Below, one piece after another: positions 24,529-32,871 of a DNA stretch of 64,000 bases. A program made the translations under genes and the position numbers. The notes beneath the pieces were generated by a model. The model saw only the letters and a list, made by a program, of their open reading frames with translations, had not been told where the DNA came from and did no database searches. Numbering within the stretch: position 1 is the first letter of the stretch; each line of letters begins with the position of its first letter. The stretch is from Tateyamaria sp947503385 (GTDB lineage Bacteria; Pseudomonadota; Alphaproteobacteria; Rhodobacterales; Rhodobacteraceae): contig NZ_JBNFZM010000003.1 in assembly GCF_051195235.1 (NCBI RefSeq), forward strand, positions 248,001-312,000. The letters run 5' to 3'.

Positions 24529-25268
24529 CGGCGGTCGAGACGGCGCAGGCGCGTGCCGCCGCGCAACATTGACCAGTGCATTCGCAGGCTTGGAAAGAAC
24601 AGCAGTACAAAGCCAACGTAGAAATAAAGCGCAATCATTGCAGGGATCCACAACAGCGTGCAAAGCACGCCGAACCCGCCCACCACCATCAGCGCCACAT
24701 CGGGGCGCAAGACCCGCAACAGCCACAAATGCAGCAGCTTGCCCCCGTCCAAAGGCTGCACCGGGATCATGTTCAGCACGAACAGCATCAGGTTGATCTG
24801 CGCCGCTGTATCAAGCCAGTAGATCACCTCGAACCGAGTGTCATGAATGCGAAAGAACGCCTCCCACACCTCTTCGGACGCGTCATAGCTTGGAAAGGTG
24901 GGCAATATCGCCCACGCACCCAGCGACAGCACCGCCCAAAGGCCAAGGTTGACCAACGGGCCCATCAGCACAATCAATTCCGACGCACGTGCCCCTGCGC
25001 TGCGGTGTTCACAGAACCCGCCGCCGCCATGGATGACGATCCGGTGTACCTTGATCCCTTGCACATGCGCGCCCCATGCGTGACCGACCTCGTGCAGGAA
25101 AATGGCCGTCACGAGGATGGCAAACATGTTCAGGCCCCAGACAATCGAATCCACGCTGCTGGCAGACAGTCCCACAAACAACAAAAGCAGAAAGGCGGTG
25201 CTGGGCATCACCTGCACAGGCAGGCCCCACGGACCAAACCAGGTAAAAAGCGGTTTCTCTGTGTTCAT
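24525..25268 (-). CDS. Site-2 protease family (M50) membrane protein
   Basis: This 247-residue integral membrane metalloprotease has the zinc motif HEVGH in FLHEVGHAWGAH, within a transmembrane helix, and a second metal ligand in NMIPVQPLDGGKLLH, the NPxPxLDG-type motif. Several other hydrophobic segments follow. Such proteases cut other membrane proteins inside the bilayer, often to release regulators. The start at 25268 (MNTEKPLF) is preferred; a GTG at 25304 would add 12 residues. The gene is divergent from the sirtuin gene and convergent with the FMN protein. Confidence 0.88.
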   Translation of the reverse strand: MNTEKPLFTWFGPWGLPVQVMPSTAFLLLLFVGLSASSVDSIVWGLNMFAILVTAIFLHEVGHAWGAHVQGIKVHRIVIHGGGGFCEHRSAGARASELIVLMGPLVNLGLWAVLSLGAWAILPTFPSYDASEEVWEAFFRIHDTRFEVIYWLDTAAQINLMLFVLNMIPVQPLDGGKLLHLWLLRVLRPDVALMVVGGFGVLCTLLWIPAMIALYFYVGFVLLFFPSLRMHWSMLRGGTRLRRLDRR

Positions 25269-25336
25269 CACGGGGGCTTGCCTTTGTCGCTCTGTCTCCG
25301 TCACAAACGGGCATACGTGGTAAACAGAGCAGAAAT

Positions 25337-26035
25337 ATGGCGTCTCCTTCCATTGTGATCCTCACCGGCGCGGGCATCTCCGCCGAAAGCGGCCTTGGCA
25401 CCTTTCGCGACGAAGGCGGGCTGTGGGCGCAGCACCGGATCGAGGATGTGGCCACGCCCGAAGGCTTTGCGCGCAACCCGCAACTGGTGGTCGATTTCTA
25501 CAATGCGCGACGACGGCAGGCAGCCGAGGCGGTGCCCAATGCCGCACATGAGGCGCTGGCGCGGCTGGAGGCAGAACACGCAGGCAACGTGACGCTGGTT
25601 ACGCAGAACGTGGACGACTTGCACGAAAAGGGCGGCAGCCAGAACGTCGTCCATATGCACGGGGCGCTGAATTCGGCGCTGTGCGCTGCCTGCGCGCACC
25701 GCTGGCCTGCCCCCTTGAAAATGCAGGTGGGGGCGCTTTGCCCGAAATGCGCCACGCCGACCGCGCGGCCCGACATCGTCTGGTTTGGTGAAATTCCCTA
25801 CCAGATGGAGCGTATCGAACAGGCGCTGACACGCGCTGACATCTTTGTGGCGATTGGGACGTCCGGGAATGTTTACCCCGCCGCAGGGTTCGTGCAACTT
25901 GCCACACATGTCGGTGCGCACACGGTCGAGATGAACCTTGATCCCGGCGAAAACGTGTCTCTCTTTGCCGAAGCGCGGGCGGGCAAGGCGTCCGAAACCG
26001 TGCCCGCCTGGGTCAAAGAGGTGCTGGGCAGCTAG
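25337..26035 (+). CDS. cobB: NAD-dependent protein deacylase (sirtuin)
   Basis: This 232-residue sirtuin has GAGISAESGLGTFRD near 11-25 (NAD binding), TQNVDDLHEKGG near 89-100, catalytic His108 in HMHG, and two zinc pairs, CAAC (116, 119) and CPKC (135, 138). FYNARRR at 54-60 contains the Tyr and Arg of class III sirtuins that favour succinyl- and malonyl-lysine over acetyl-lysine. Deacylase activity is therefore expected, with desuccinylase preference an inference from those two residues. It is about 30 bases downstream of the divergent protease start. Confidence 0.92.
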   Translation: MASPSIVILTGAGISAESGLGTFRDEGGLWAQHRIEDVATPEGFARNPQLVVDFYNARRRQAAEAVPNAAHEALARLEAEHAGNVTLVTQNVDDLHEKGGSQNVVHMHGALNSALCAACAHRWPAPLKMQVGALCPKCATPTARPDIVWFGEIPYQMERIEQALTRADIFVAIGTSGNVYPAAGFVQLATHVGAHTVEMNLDPGENVSLFAEARAGKASETVPAWVKEVLGS

Positions 26036-26505
26036 TTCGAATGCCCGCCATGCGCGCCCGCCTCGGGCTTGCGCGCGTTGTCGACGGGGATGGTCACGAC
26101 CACTTCGCCAGCCTGTTCGAATACAAGCGTCACGGTGATCTCTGCGCCCTGCTCCAGCGGGCCGGTCAGACCCATGAGCATGACGTGATCGCCGCCGCGC
26201 ACCATTTTGTGCATCTCGCCTGCGGGCAGGGCGATACCGCCTTCGATCTCGGTCATCTGCATGACACCGCCACCGGTTTCGATGTGGGTGTGCAGCTCCA
26301 CCCGCTTGGCCGCATCAGTCTGTGCCGCGATCAGGCGGTCATCAGCGGTGCCGGTGTTGTGCAGCGTCATAAAGGCCGCCCCGGATTTGGCGGACGGATT
26401 GGCTGCGCGCGCATAGGGATCCATCACCATGATGTCCGCAGCAGCGGCAGGCAGGGCAATCAGGGTCGCCAACAGGGTGGCGGTCAGGCGAAAGGGTCGG
26501 GACAT
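26032..26505 (-). CDS. Copper chaperone PCu(A)C family protein
   Basis: This 157-residue periplasmic protein has a signal peptide (MSRPFRLTATLLATLIALPAAAA). The Cu(I)-binding set is visible: AAFMTLHNTG, VELHTHIETGGGVMQM, and HKMVRGGDHVMLMGL. This agrees with the H(M)x10Mx21HxM pattern. The C-terminus has an extra GAHGGHSN histidine patch. It delivers copper to cytochrome oxidase in known cases. An ideal ribosome site (CAGGAGG) precedes the ATG at 26505. It follows the DUF2946 gene by about 40 bases on the same strand. Confidence 0.9.
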   Translation of the reverse strand: MSRPFRLTATLLATLIALPAAAADIMVMDPYARAANPSAKSGAAFMTLHNTGTADDRLIAAQTDAAKRVELHTHIETGGGVMQMTEIEGGIALPAGEMHKMVRGGDHVMLMGLTGPLEQGAEITVTLVFEQAGEVVVTIPVDNARKPEAGAHGGHSN

Positions 26506-26545
26506 GGTGTCCTCCTGTAAATCAAATCTGCGTATTGTGTGTGGG

Positions 26546-26890
26546 TCAGATCGACGAAACAGGGGGGGCCCGCGGCGAGGTCGGAGACCGGTGCGGGCGC
26601 ACGTTCTGTGACGTGACACGCGCCTGCAACGACATTTGGCGCGGCGCGGACCCAAGGGCTATATCCATGCCACCGGGAAACGGGCCAACAAGGTGCACAA
26701 CGCAATCGGGGCAAAGCTGCGGCGCCTGCGTCGGCGCGCCATCCGCATCAAGAAACAGCACCGAAACGCCATGGCCGGAACAGATCACCACCTGATCCAC
26801 GGCAGGGGCTGCCCCACGCGCGGACGCGACCCCAATGCTGGTGAACAGCATCGCAAGCGACAGGATCAGGGGGAGCATCGAACGAGCCAT
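26546..26890 (-). CDS. DUF2946-like small secreted protein
   Basis: This is a 114-residue predicted protein with a signal peptide (MARSMLPLILSLAMLFTSIGVASA). The mature part has ICSGHG and a CPDC pair, reminiscent of DUF2946 and other copper-associated small proteins, but it is short and rich in Pro and Arg at the end. The start at 26890 fits the signal; a longer in-frame start is less likely. It sits directly upstream of the copper chaperone on the same strand, which supports a copper link. Assignment to DUF2946 is tentative. Confidence 0.6.
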   Translation of the reverse strand: MARSMLPLILSLAMLFTSIGVASARGAAPAVDQVVICSGHGVSVLFLDADGAPTQAPQLCPDCVVHLVGPFPGGMDIALGSAPRQMSLQARVTSQNVRPHRSPTSPRAPPVSSI

Positions 26891-26939
26891 GGCCAAGACG
26901 TAATCAAGGCCCCGCCGCATCACAACTGCGGCAAATAGA

Positions 26940-26976
26940 AACGGCCCCGCCTGCGTCGCGCGCAAGCGGGGCCGTT
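26940..26976 (-). terminator. Intrinsic terminator after rpmB
   Basis: ACGGCCCCGC at 26941-26950 pairs perfectly with GCGGGGCCGT at 26966-26975. On the minus strand the stem is followed by TTCTATTT. It lies about 20 bases downstream of the rpmB stop. Confidence 0.8.
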
Positions 26977-26994
26977 CCCTCAATTCAACGTCGC

Positions 26995-27282
26995 TCAGGC
27001 TGCGGCTTGCGCCTTGGCGATCTCTTTCTTGACCTTGCGGGCGCGGTCGGACAGTTCAACATCCTTGGCCTTGGCCAGATACGCGTCCAGACCACCGCGG
27101 TGATCAACCGAACGCAATGCCGCCGCCGAGATGCGCAGCTTGACGCCACGGCCCAGAGTCTCGGACTGCAGGGTCACGTCGTTCAGGTTCGGCAAAAAGC
27201 GCCGCTTGGTCTTGTTGTTGGCGTGGCTGACATTGTTGCCAGACATCGGGCCTTTACCGGTCAGTTCGCACACACGCGACAT
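26995..27282 (-). CDS. rpmB: 50S ribosomal protein L28
   Basis: This 95-residue ribosomal protein begins MSRVCELTGKGPMSGNNVSHANNKTKRRFLPN, the family signature, and ends with the lysine-rich SDRARKVKKEIAKAQAA tail. It binds 23S rRNA in the large subunit. The first cysteine (CELTGK) is present but the second zinc cysteine pair is absent, as in many alphaproteobacterial L28. The gene is monocistronic, with a strong terminator downstream. Confidence 0.97.
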   Translation of the reverse strand: MSRVCELTGKGPMSGNNVSHANNKTKRRFLPNLNDVTLQSETLGRGVKLRISAAALRSVDHRGGLDAYLAKAKDVELSDRARKVKKEIAKAQAAA

Positions 27283-27429
27283 GGGGTCATCCTCTTATCC
27301 ATCGTGTCGGTTCGGACACCACATGTGGCCCCTGAAACGACAGCAGCACCGCGCGAGACGCGGCGCTGGCGAAAATCGTTCGCGGGCAATAGGGGGAATC
27401 GCGGGCCGGGTCAACCCGGAATGGGCGGT

Positions 27430-28413
27430 CTAGCCCCGTAAATGCGCGAGCATTTCCGCCGCCGCCGCGGCAGGCTCGGCTTGGCCCTCAGCCACCGATT
27501 GCGCCAGTGCCTCCATCCGTGTGCGGGCCTCCGGCGTGTCCAGTTGCGCCAGCAGCGCAGTGCGCACATCCGCCTCGAACCAGTAGCGGGCTTGCGCGGC
27601 GCGCGTGGCGTCGAAATGCCCGGTCTCGCGCCGCCAATCCGTCAGCGTCTGCATCTCGTCCCAGGCGTCGGCAATCCCGGCCTCTTCCAGCGCAGACACC
27701 ATCATCGCCTTGGGAAAGGTGTCGGGGTCTTGCGGGCGTTTGCGCAGCAGGCGCAAGGCTCCGGCATAATCGGCGCAGGTGCGCATCGCCGTAGGTTTCA
27801 GATCGCCATCGGCCTTGTTGATCAGGATCATGTCGGCCATCTCCATAATGCCGCGCTTGACCCCCTGCAATTCATCGCCCCCCGCCGGGGCCAGCAGCAA
27901 CAAAAACAGGTCCGCCATCTGCGCCACCTGCGTTTCCGACTGGCCCACGCCAACCGTCTCGATCAGCACGACATCAAAGCCCGCACCCTCGCACAGCCGC
28001 ACCGCCTCACGGGTGCGGCGGGCCACGCCACCCAAATGCGTCTGGCTGGGGGACGGACGGATAAAGGCGTTCGGATCGCGGCTCAGCCGGTCCATGCGCG
28101 TCTTGTCCCCCAGAATCGACCCACCCGACCGGGCGGAACTTGGATCGACGGCCAGCACGGCAACCTTGAGGCCCCGCGCGGTCAGCATCATGCCAAAAGC
28201 CTCGATAAAGGTGGACTTGCCCACACCCGGCGTGCCCGACAGCCCGATGCGCAAGGCTTGCGCGTCCTGTGGCAGCGCGTTCAACAGCGCGGTCGCATCG
28301 GCCCGGTGATCAGCGCGACTGCTTTCGATCAACGTGATGCCGCGCGCCAGCGCACGCCGCTCGCCTGCGGCGATGCGCCGTGCCAGATCGTCTATGTCAG
28401 TCGCCTTTGCCAT
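27430..28413 (-). CDS. meaB: Methylmalonyl-CoA mutase-associated GTPase MeaB
   Basis: This 327-residue G3E GTPase chaperones cobalamin loading of methylmalonyl-CoA mutase. It has GLSGTPGVGKST (G1) near 58-68, VDPSSARSGGSILGDKTRM (the MeaB-specific base), ETVGVGQSE (G3) and NKAD (G4). The start at 28413 gives a normal N-terminus and is close to the divergent hrpB start; the much longer upstream open frame runs through hrpB antisense sequence and is rejected. Ethylmalonyl-CoA mutase is an alternative client in Rhodobacteraceae. Confidence 0.93.
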   Translation of the reverse strand: MAKATDIDDLARRIAAGERRALARGITLIESSRADHRADATALLNALPQDAQALRIGLSGTPGVGKSTFIEAFGMMLTARGLKVAVLAVDPSSARSGGSILGDKTRMDRLSRDPNAFIRPSPSQTHLGGVARRTREAVRLCEGAGFDVVLIETVGVGQSETQVAQMADLFLLLLAPAGGDELQGVKRGIMEMADMILINKADGDLKPTAMRTCADYAGALRLLRKRPQDPDTFPKAMMVSALEEAGIADAWDEMQTLTDWRRETGHFDATRAAQARYWFEADVRTALLAQLDTPEARTRMEALAQSVAEGQAEPAAAAAEMLAHLRG

Positions 28414-28487
28414 CGCCGCTTTCTGAGCAGCGGCGCGCCAAATGTCCAGAGTTGGCGCGGTCGCACGGTTGCGCCATAAGGCCAGCC

Positions 28488-30902
28488 ATGACCAGCCCCG
28501 CCCTGCCCATCGACGCGATCCTGCCCGACCTGATGACCGTATTGGCACAAGACGGGCGCGCCGTGCTGCAAGCGCCGCCCGGCGCGGGCAAAACGACGCG
28601 CGTGCCCTTGGCAATGCTGGAGGCAGGGCTGACACTGGGCCGGATCGTGATGCTGGAGCCGCGCCGCCTTGCCGCCCGCGCCGCTGCGGACCGCATGGCA
28701 GCAACACTGGGCGAGGCCGTGGGCCAAACCGTCGGCTACCGCATCCGTGGCGAGACCAAAGTGTCGCCCGACACAAGGATCGAGGTGGTGACCGAGGGCA
28801 TCCTGACCCGGATGCTGCAATCCGATCCCGAATTGCCCGGCATCGGGGCGGTCATTTTTGACGAATTTCACGAACGCTCACTGAATGCCGATCTGGGCCT
28901 TGCCCTTTGCCTTGAAGTGACCGAGGCGCTGCGGGATGGCCTGATCCTGCTGGCCATGTCCGCCACGCTGGACGCCGCACCGGTGGCGGACGTGATGCAG
29001 GCCCGCATACTGACCTCCGAGGGCCAAAGTTTTGATGTGACACCGCACTGGCTGGAGCGTCCCGTGCCGAAGCAGACCCGATTCGAGGCGGCAATGGCCG
29101 ATCTGATCGTTCACGCCGCGCAAGAGGCCGAAGGCGGGCTGCTGGCCTTCCTGCCCGGAGAGGGCGAAATTCGCCGGGTCGAGGCCGCGATTGCCGGGCG
29201 CGTGCCCATAGGCTCTGCGGTGCAGCCGCTTTTTGGTGCAATGGACCTCAAGGCGCAACGCGCCGCCGTGGCACCCAGTGGTGCCCGCAAGATCGTGCTG
29301 GCCACCTCCATCGCGGAAACATCGCTGACCATCCCGGACATATGCATTGTCGTCGACGGGGGCCTGTCGCGGCGCGCGGTGTTTGATCCGGCCTCTGGCA
29401 TGTCCCGGCTGGTGACCGAACGGGTGACCCGCGCCGAGGCCACGCAACGCGCGGGACGCGCAGGCCGTGTCGCCCCGGGGCGATGCTTCAAGCTGTGGAC
29501 GCGGGGCGAGGACGGCGCGCTGGCCGCCTATCCCCCGCCTGAGATCGAGGCGGGAGACCTTGCAGGCTTTGCGCTGGAACTGGCGCTGTGGGGCGGGTCA
29601 GAGTCGGACATGGCCTTTGTCACGCCGCCCCATGCAGGGCGGCTGGCCGAGGCGCGCAGCCTGTTGCGGATGCTGGGCGGGCTGGATGCCGCAGACCGGA
29701 TCACAGACCACGGGCGCGCGCTGGCCCGCGCGCCGCTGCACCCACGTCTGGCACATATGCTGGAACGCAGCGGATCGGACGGTGCCCTGCTTGCTGCGCT
29801 GCTGGCCGAACGGGACCCGCTGCGCGGGCGCGGCGTCGATCTGGCGTTGCGCCTGCGTGCGCTGCACCGTCCCGGCGATTTCGGAGAGGCTGTGCATCGC
29901 GGCGCTGTCGCCCGGATCAAGTCCGAGGCCAAACGGCTGGCACGGGGCCGACAGGCAACCGGTCTCAGCCCGGCTGCCATGGCGGCTCTGGCCTACCCGG
30001 ACCGCGTCGGCCTGCGCCGCAAAGGGGACGCCCCGCGCTATGTGCTGTCAGGCGGCAAAGGCGCGGTGATGCCGGACGGGGACGCGCTGGCGGGCCAGCG
30101 CCTGATCGTGGCCACCGACCTTGACGGCAACCCGCGCGAGGCGCGCGTCCGTCAGGCGGCCGTACTGAACGAGAACACGCTGGAGGACCTGTTTGGCGAC
30201 CAGATCGCGTGGCGCGATACCTGCCTGTGGTCCCGCCGCGAGGCGCGCGTTCTGGCCCGACGGCAGCGCTGTTTCGGAGCGCTCGTGCTTGAGGATCTGC
30301 CTTGGAATGACGCACCCACAGCAGCGCTCAGCGCCGCGATGCTCGACGGTGTGCGCCAACTTGGCCTGCGACCGTCCAAGCGGGCGGCCCGGCTGATGGC
30401 GCGCGCCGCGCTCATGGGCGACGATTTCCCCGATTTGTCCGAACCCGCCTTGCGCGCGACGCTCGAAGACTGGCTCTTGCCCTTTCTCGACGGAGTGCGC
30501 AGTGCAGCGGACTGGAAGACGTTTGATATCAGGCCCGCGCTCGAGGCGCATCTGGGCTGGGACAATATGGATCGCCTGAACCGCGCTGTTCCCCCCGCCT
30601 TTGTCACGCCGCTGGGGCGCAAGGTGCCCATTGACTATGATGCAGAAGTGCCCGGCATCGCGGTGCGCCTGCAAGAGATGTTTGGGGTCACAACGCATCC
30701 AATGGTTGGCGCGCGGCCTTTGCAGATAACCCTGTTGTCCCCGGCCCAGCGGCCTGTGCAGGTCACAGCGGACCTGCCCGGATTTTGGGCCAACAGCTAT
30801 GCGGATGTGCGCAAGGACATGCGCGGGCAATATCCCAAACACCCCTGGCCCGAGGATCCGACGCAGGCCGACCCGACCCTGCGGGCCAAACCGCGCCGCT
30901 AG
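28488..30902 (+). CDS. hrpB: ATP-dependent helicase HrpB
   Basis: This 804-residue DEAH-family helicase has APPGAGKTTRVP (motif I), VTEGILTRM (Ib), DEFHERS (motif II), SATLD (III), ATSIAETSLTIPDI and QRAGRAGR (VI). The C-terminal HrpB region with LWSRREARVLARRQRCFG and a final PKHPWPEDP is also present. It is a predicted RNA or DNA helicase of uncertain role in bacteria. The start at 28488 follows a fair ribosome site; the 36-codon extension upstream lies over the meaB start. Confidence 0.95.
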   Translation: MTSPALPIDAILPDLMTVLAQDGRAVLQAPPGAGKTTRVPLAMLEAGLTLGRIVMLEPRRLAARAAADRMAATLGEAVGQTVGYRIRGETKVSPDTRIEVVTEGILTRMLQSDPELPGIGAVIFDEFHERSLNADLGLALCLEVTEALRDGLILLAMSATLDAAPVADVMQARILTSEGQSFDVTPHWLERPVPKQTRFEAAMADLIVHAAQEAEGGLLAFLPGEGEIRRVEAAIAGRVPIGSAVQPLFGAMDLKAQRAAVAPSGARKIVLATSIAETSLTIPDICIVVDGGLSRRAVFDPASGMSRLVTERVTRAEATQRAGRAGRVAPGRCFKLWTRGEDGALAAYPPPEIEAGDLAGFALELALWGGSESDMAFVTPPHAGRLAEARSLLRMLGGLDAADRITDHGRALARAPLHPRLAHMLERSGSDGALLAALLAERDPLRGRGVDLALRLRALHRPGDFGEAVHRGAVARIKSEAKRLARGRQATGLSPAAMAALAYPDRVGLRRKGDAPRYVLSGGKGAVMPDGDALAGQRLIVATDLDGNPREARVRQAAVLNENTLEDLFGDQIAWRDTCLWSRREARVLARRQRCFGALVLEDLPWNDAPTAALSAAMLDGVRQLGLRPSKRAARLMARAALMGDDFPDLSEPALRATLEDWLLPFLDGVRSAADWKTFDIRPALEAHLGWDNMDRLNRAVPPAFVTPLGRKVPIDYDAEVPGIAVRLQEMFGVTTHPMVGARPLQITLLSPAQRPVQVTADLPGFWANSYADVRKDMRGQYPKHPWPEDPTQADPTLRAKPRR

Positions 30903-31891
30903 AACCGAGGGGCTATGTCCGAGGGAGAAAGGCCCGGTGGTCCATTGCCCTCTGCCTCGGCCTGTTTGATCAACTGCCGCATCCTTGTGTTGAGCGGGGC
31001 CTGACGCCCGTGCCGCGCAGCGAGGTCGAGGATCACGCCCTGAAGCGCGTCAATCTCGGTCGGGCGGCGCTGGGACAGGTCTTCCCACATGGACGAGCGT
31101 GCGGTGGCGTCAATGGTCAGCATCTGGGCCGCAACACGGCGAAACAGGGGGGTCGGCAGGCGCAGAATGTGCGGAATGAGCCACGGCGGGGCGGCAGCAC
31201 TTTTGGCCGGGGTGATGCCCGCGACGGTCAGGATGCGCAGCGCTTCGGTCATCTGGGCCGCCATGATCCGCCGCCAGCGACGGTCCTGCAATTGCTCCAG
31301 CAGCGGCAGGTCCGACAGGGCATTCACGGCGTTTCCGAGGTTCAGGACCAGCTTGCCCCATTGCACCGCCGCGATGTGCCCGGTCTGCACCCACTTCAGC
31401 GTTTCGGTATCGAGATCAGGCAACGGTCCTGCCTCGACCATGATGTCACCAGACGTGCCCCGGTGAAAATGCCCCGGCCCGCGCGCCACCACATTGAATG
31501 GCACCATCGCCGCGCGCACATCCGCCCCCGGCAGGGCGCGGCGCAACGCATCCGCGTTGCCCACCCCGTTCTGGAGGCTGATGACCTGCGCGTTTGGCGC
31601 ATGGGCGCGGATCAGCGCCGCCATCGCCTCCGTGTCAGCAGATTTGACCGAAACCAGAACCACATCCGCACCGCGCAGACAGGTTGCGGCATCCGTGCTG
31701 GTCATCAGATTCTGCGCGGTCAGATCCAATGTGCCATAGTCGGTCAGGCGCAGCCCCTGCGCGTCGATTGCATCACAAATCCGCTGCCGCCCGAGAAAGC
31801 GTACGTCATGGCCCGCCGCACTTAGTAGTCCGCCGACAAAGCAGCCAATGCTGCCCGCACCGGCAACGGCAATGCGCGGGGCATCCGTCAC
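30899..31891 (-). CDS. 2-dehydropantoate 2-reductase family protein
   Basis: This 330-residue protein is of the ApbA/PanE type. The NADPH fold shows IAVAGAGSIGCFVGG at the start and VVLVSVKSADTEA, followed by SLQNGVGNADALR. KLVLNLGNAVNAL supplies the catalytic lysine region. It would reduce ketopantoate to pantoate, but the paralogous family is broad, so the symbol panE is not given. The GTG start at 31891 lies 1 base after the argF stop, so it is probably translated with the arginine genes. Confidence 0.82.
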   Translation of the reverse strand: MTDAPRIAVAGAGSIGCFVGGLLSAAGHDVRFLGRQRICDAIDAQGLRLTDYGTLDLTAQNLMTSTDAATCLRGADVVLVSVKSADTEAMAALIRAHAPNAQVISLQNGVGNADALRRALPGADVRAAMVPFNVVARGPGHFHRGTSGDIMVEAGPLPDLDTETLKWVQTGHIAAVQWGKLVLNLGNAVNALSDLPLLEQLQDRRWRRIMAAQMTEALRILTVAGITPAKSAAAPPWLIPHILRLPTPLFRRVAAQMLTIDATARSSMWEDLSQRRPTEIDALQGVILDLAARHGRQAPLNTRMRQLIKQAEAEGNGPPGLSPSDIAPRF

Positions 31892-31892
31892 C

Positions 31893-32798
31893 TCAAAGGC
31901 CCAGACACCAGCGCATGATCGCCTTTTGCGCGTGCAGCCGGTTTTCCGCTTCGTCGAAGATCACCGAATGGGGGCCGTCCATGACTTCGGATGTCGCCTC
32001 GTCGTCGCGGTGCGCGGGCAGGCAGTGCATGAACAGGCTGTCAGGCTTGGCCTGCGCCATCAGATCGGCGTTGACCTGATAGCCGCGCAGTTGATTGTGC
32101 CGCCGCTCACGCGCCGATTGCGGGTCGTGCATCGACACCCATGTGTCCGTGACCACAAGGTCCGCCCCCTGCACGGCCGCGTGCGGGTCACGTACGGTGG
32201 TGTAAAGACCATCCAGCGCGCGCTCGGGGTCGAGCGGTTCGGGGCCGGTGAACACGAGATCGAATTCGAACTGCTTGGCGGCATGGGCAAAGCTGGCAAA
32301 GACGTTGTTGCCATCGCCGGACCACACCACCCGCTTGCCCTTGATCGGGCCGCGATGTTCTTCGAACGTCATCACGTCCGCCATAATCTGGCAGGGATGG
32401 GTGCGGTTGGTCAGGCCGTTGATCACGGGAACGGTCGCGTGTTCGGCCATTTCGAGCAGCGTCGCCTCTTCGAATGTGCGGATCATGATCAGGTCCACAT
32501 AGCGGCTGAGCACGCGCGCGGTGTCGGCAATGGTCTCTCCGTGGCCCAGTTGCATGTCGGCCCCCGACAGCACCATCGTCTGGCCGCCCATCTGGCGGAC
32601 GCCCACGTCAAAGCTGACGCGGGTCCGTGTAGAGGGTTTTTCGAAGATCAGCGCCACCATGTGTCCGGCAAGCGGTTGGTCGTCATCCGGCGTCCCCTTG
32701 GGGCGGCCCGCGCGCGCGGATTTCATTGCGTGGGCCTTGTCCATGATGGACCGCAGGTCGGATTGGTCTGTTGTGTGAATGTCGAGGAAATGGGTCAT
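31893..32798 (-). CDS. argF: Ornithine carbamoyltransferase
   Basis: This 301-residue enzyme makes citrulline from ornithine and carbamoyl phosphate in arginine synthesis. It has FEKPSTRTRVSFDVG, the carbamoyl-phosphate loop STRTR, near residues 45-60. HPCQIMADVMT also binds that substrate, and the ornithine site SMHDPQ and HCLPAHRDDE are present. The start at 32798 gives MTHFLDIH, the family form. It follows argD with a 73-base gap that holds repeat copy B. Confidence 0.96.
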   Translation of the reverse strand: MTHFLDIHTTDQSDLRSIMDKAHAMKSARAGRPKGTPDDDQPLAGHMVALIFEKPSTRTRVSFDVGVRQMGGQTMVLSGADMQLGHGETIADTARVLSRYVDLIMIRTFEEATLLEMAEHATVPVINGLTNRTHPCQIMADVMTFEEHRGPIKGKRVVWSGDGNNVFASFAHAAKQFEFDLVFTGPEPLDPERALDGLYTTVRDPHAAVQGADLVVTDTWVSMHDPQSARERRHNQLRGYQVNADLMAQAKPDSLFMHCLPAHRDDEATSEVMDGPHSVIFDEAENRLHAQKAIMRWCLGL

Positions 32799-32820
32799 AT
32801 CGGTTCTCTTGGTGGAGAGA

Positions 32821-32869
32821 CCCGGGGGCGCTGCCCCCGGACCCCCGGAGTATTTTTGAAGAAAAGAAG
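32821..32869 (+). repeat. GGGGGC-hairpin intergenic element, copy B
   Basis: GGGGGC-GCT-GCCCCC at 32824-32838 is followed by CCCCCGGAG, TATTTTT and a GAAGAAAAGAAG tail. It lies between argD and argF and points against their direction of transcription. Its order and words match copies A and C. Confidence 0.65.
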
Positions 32870-32871
32870 GG

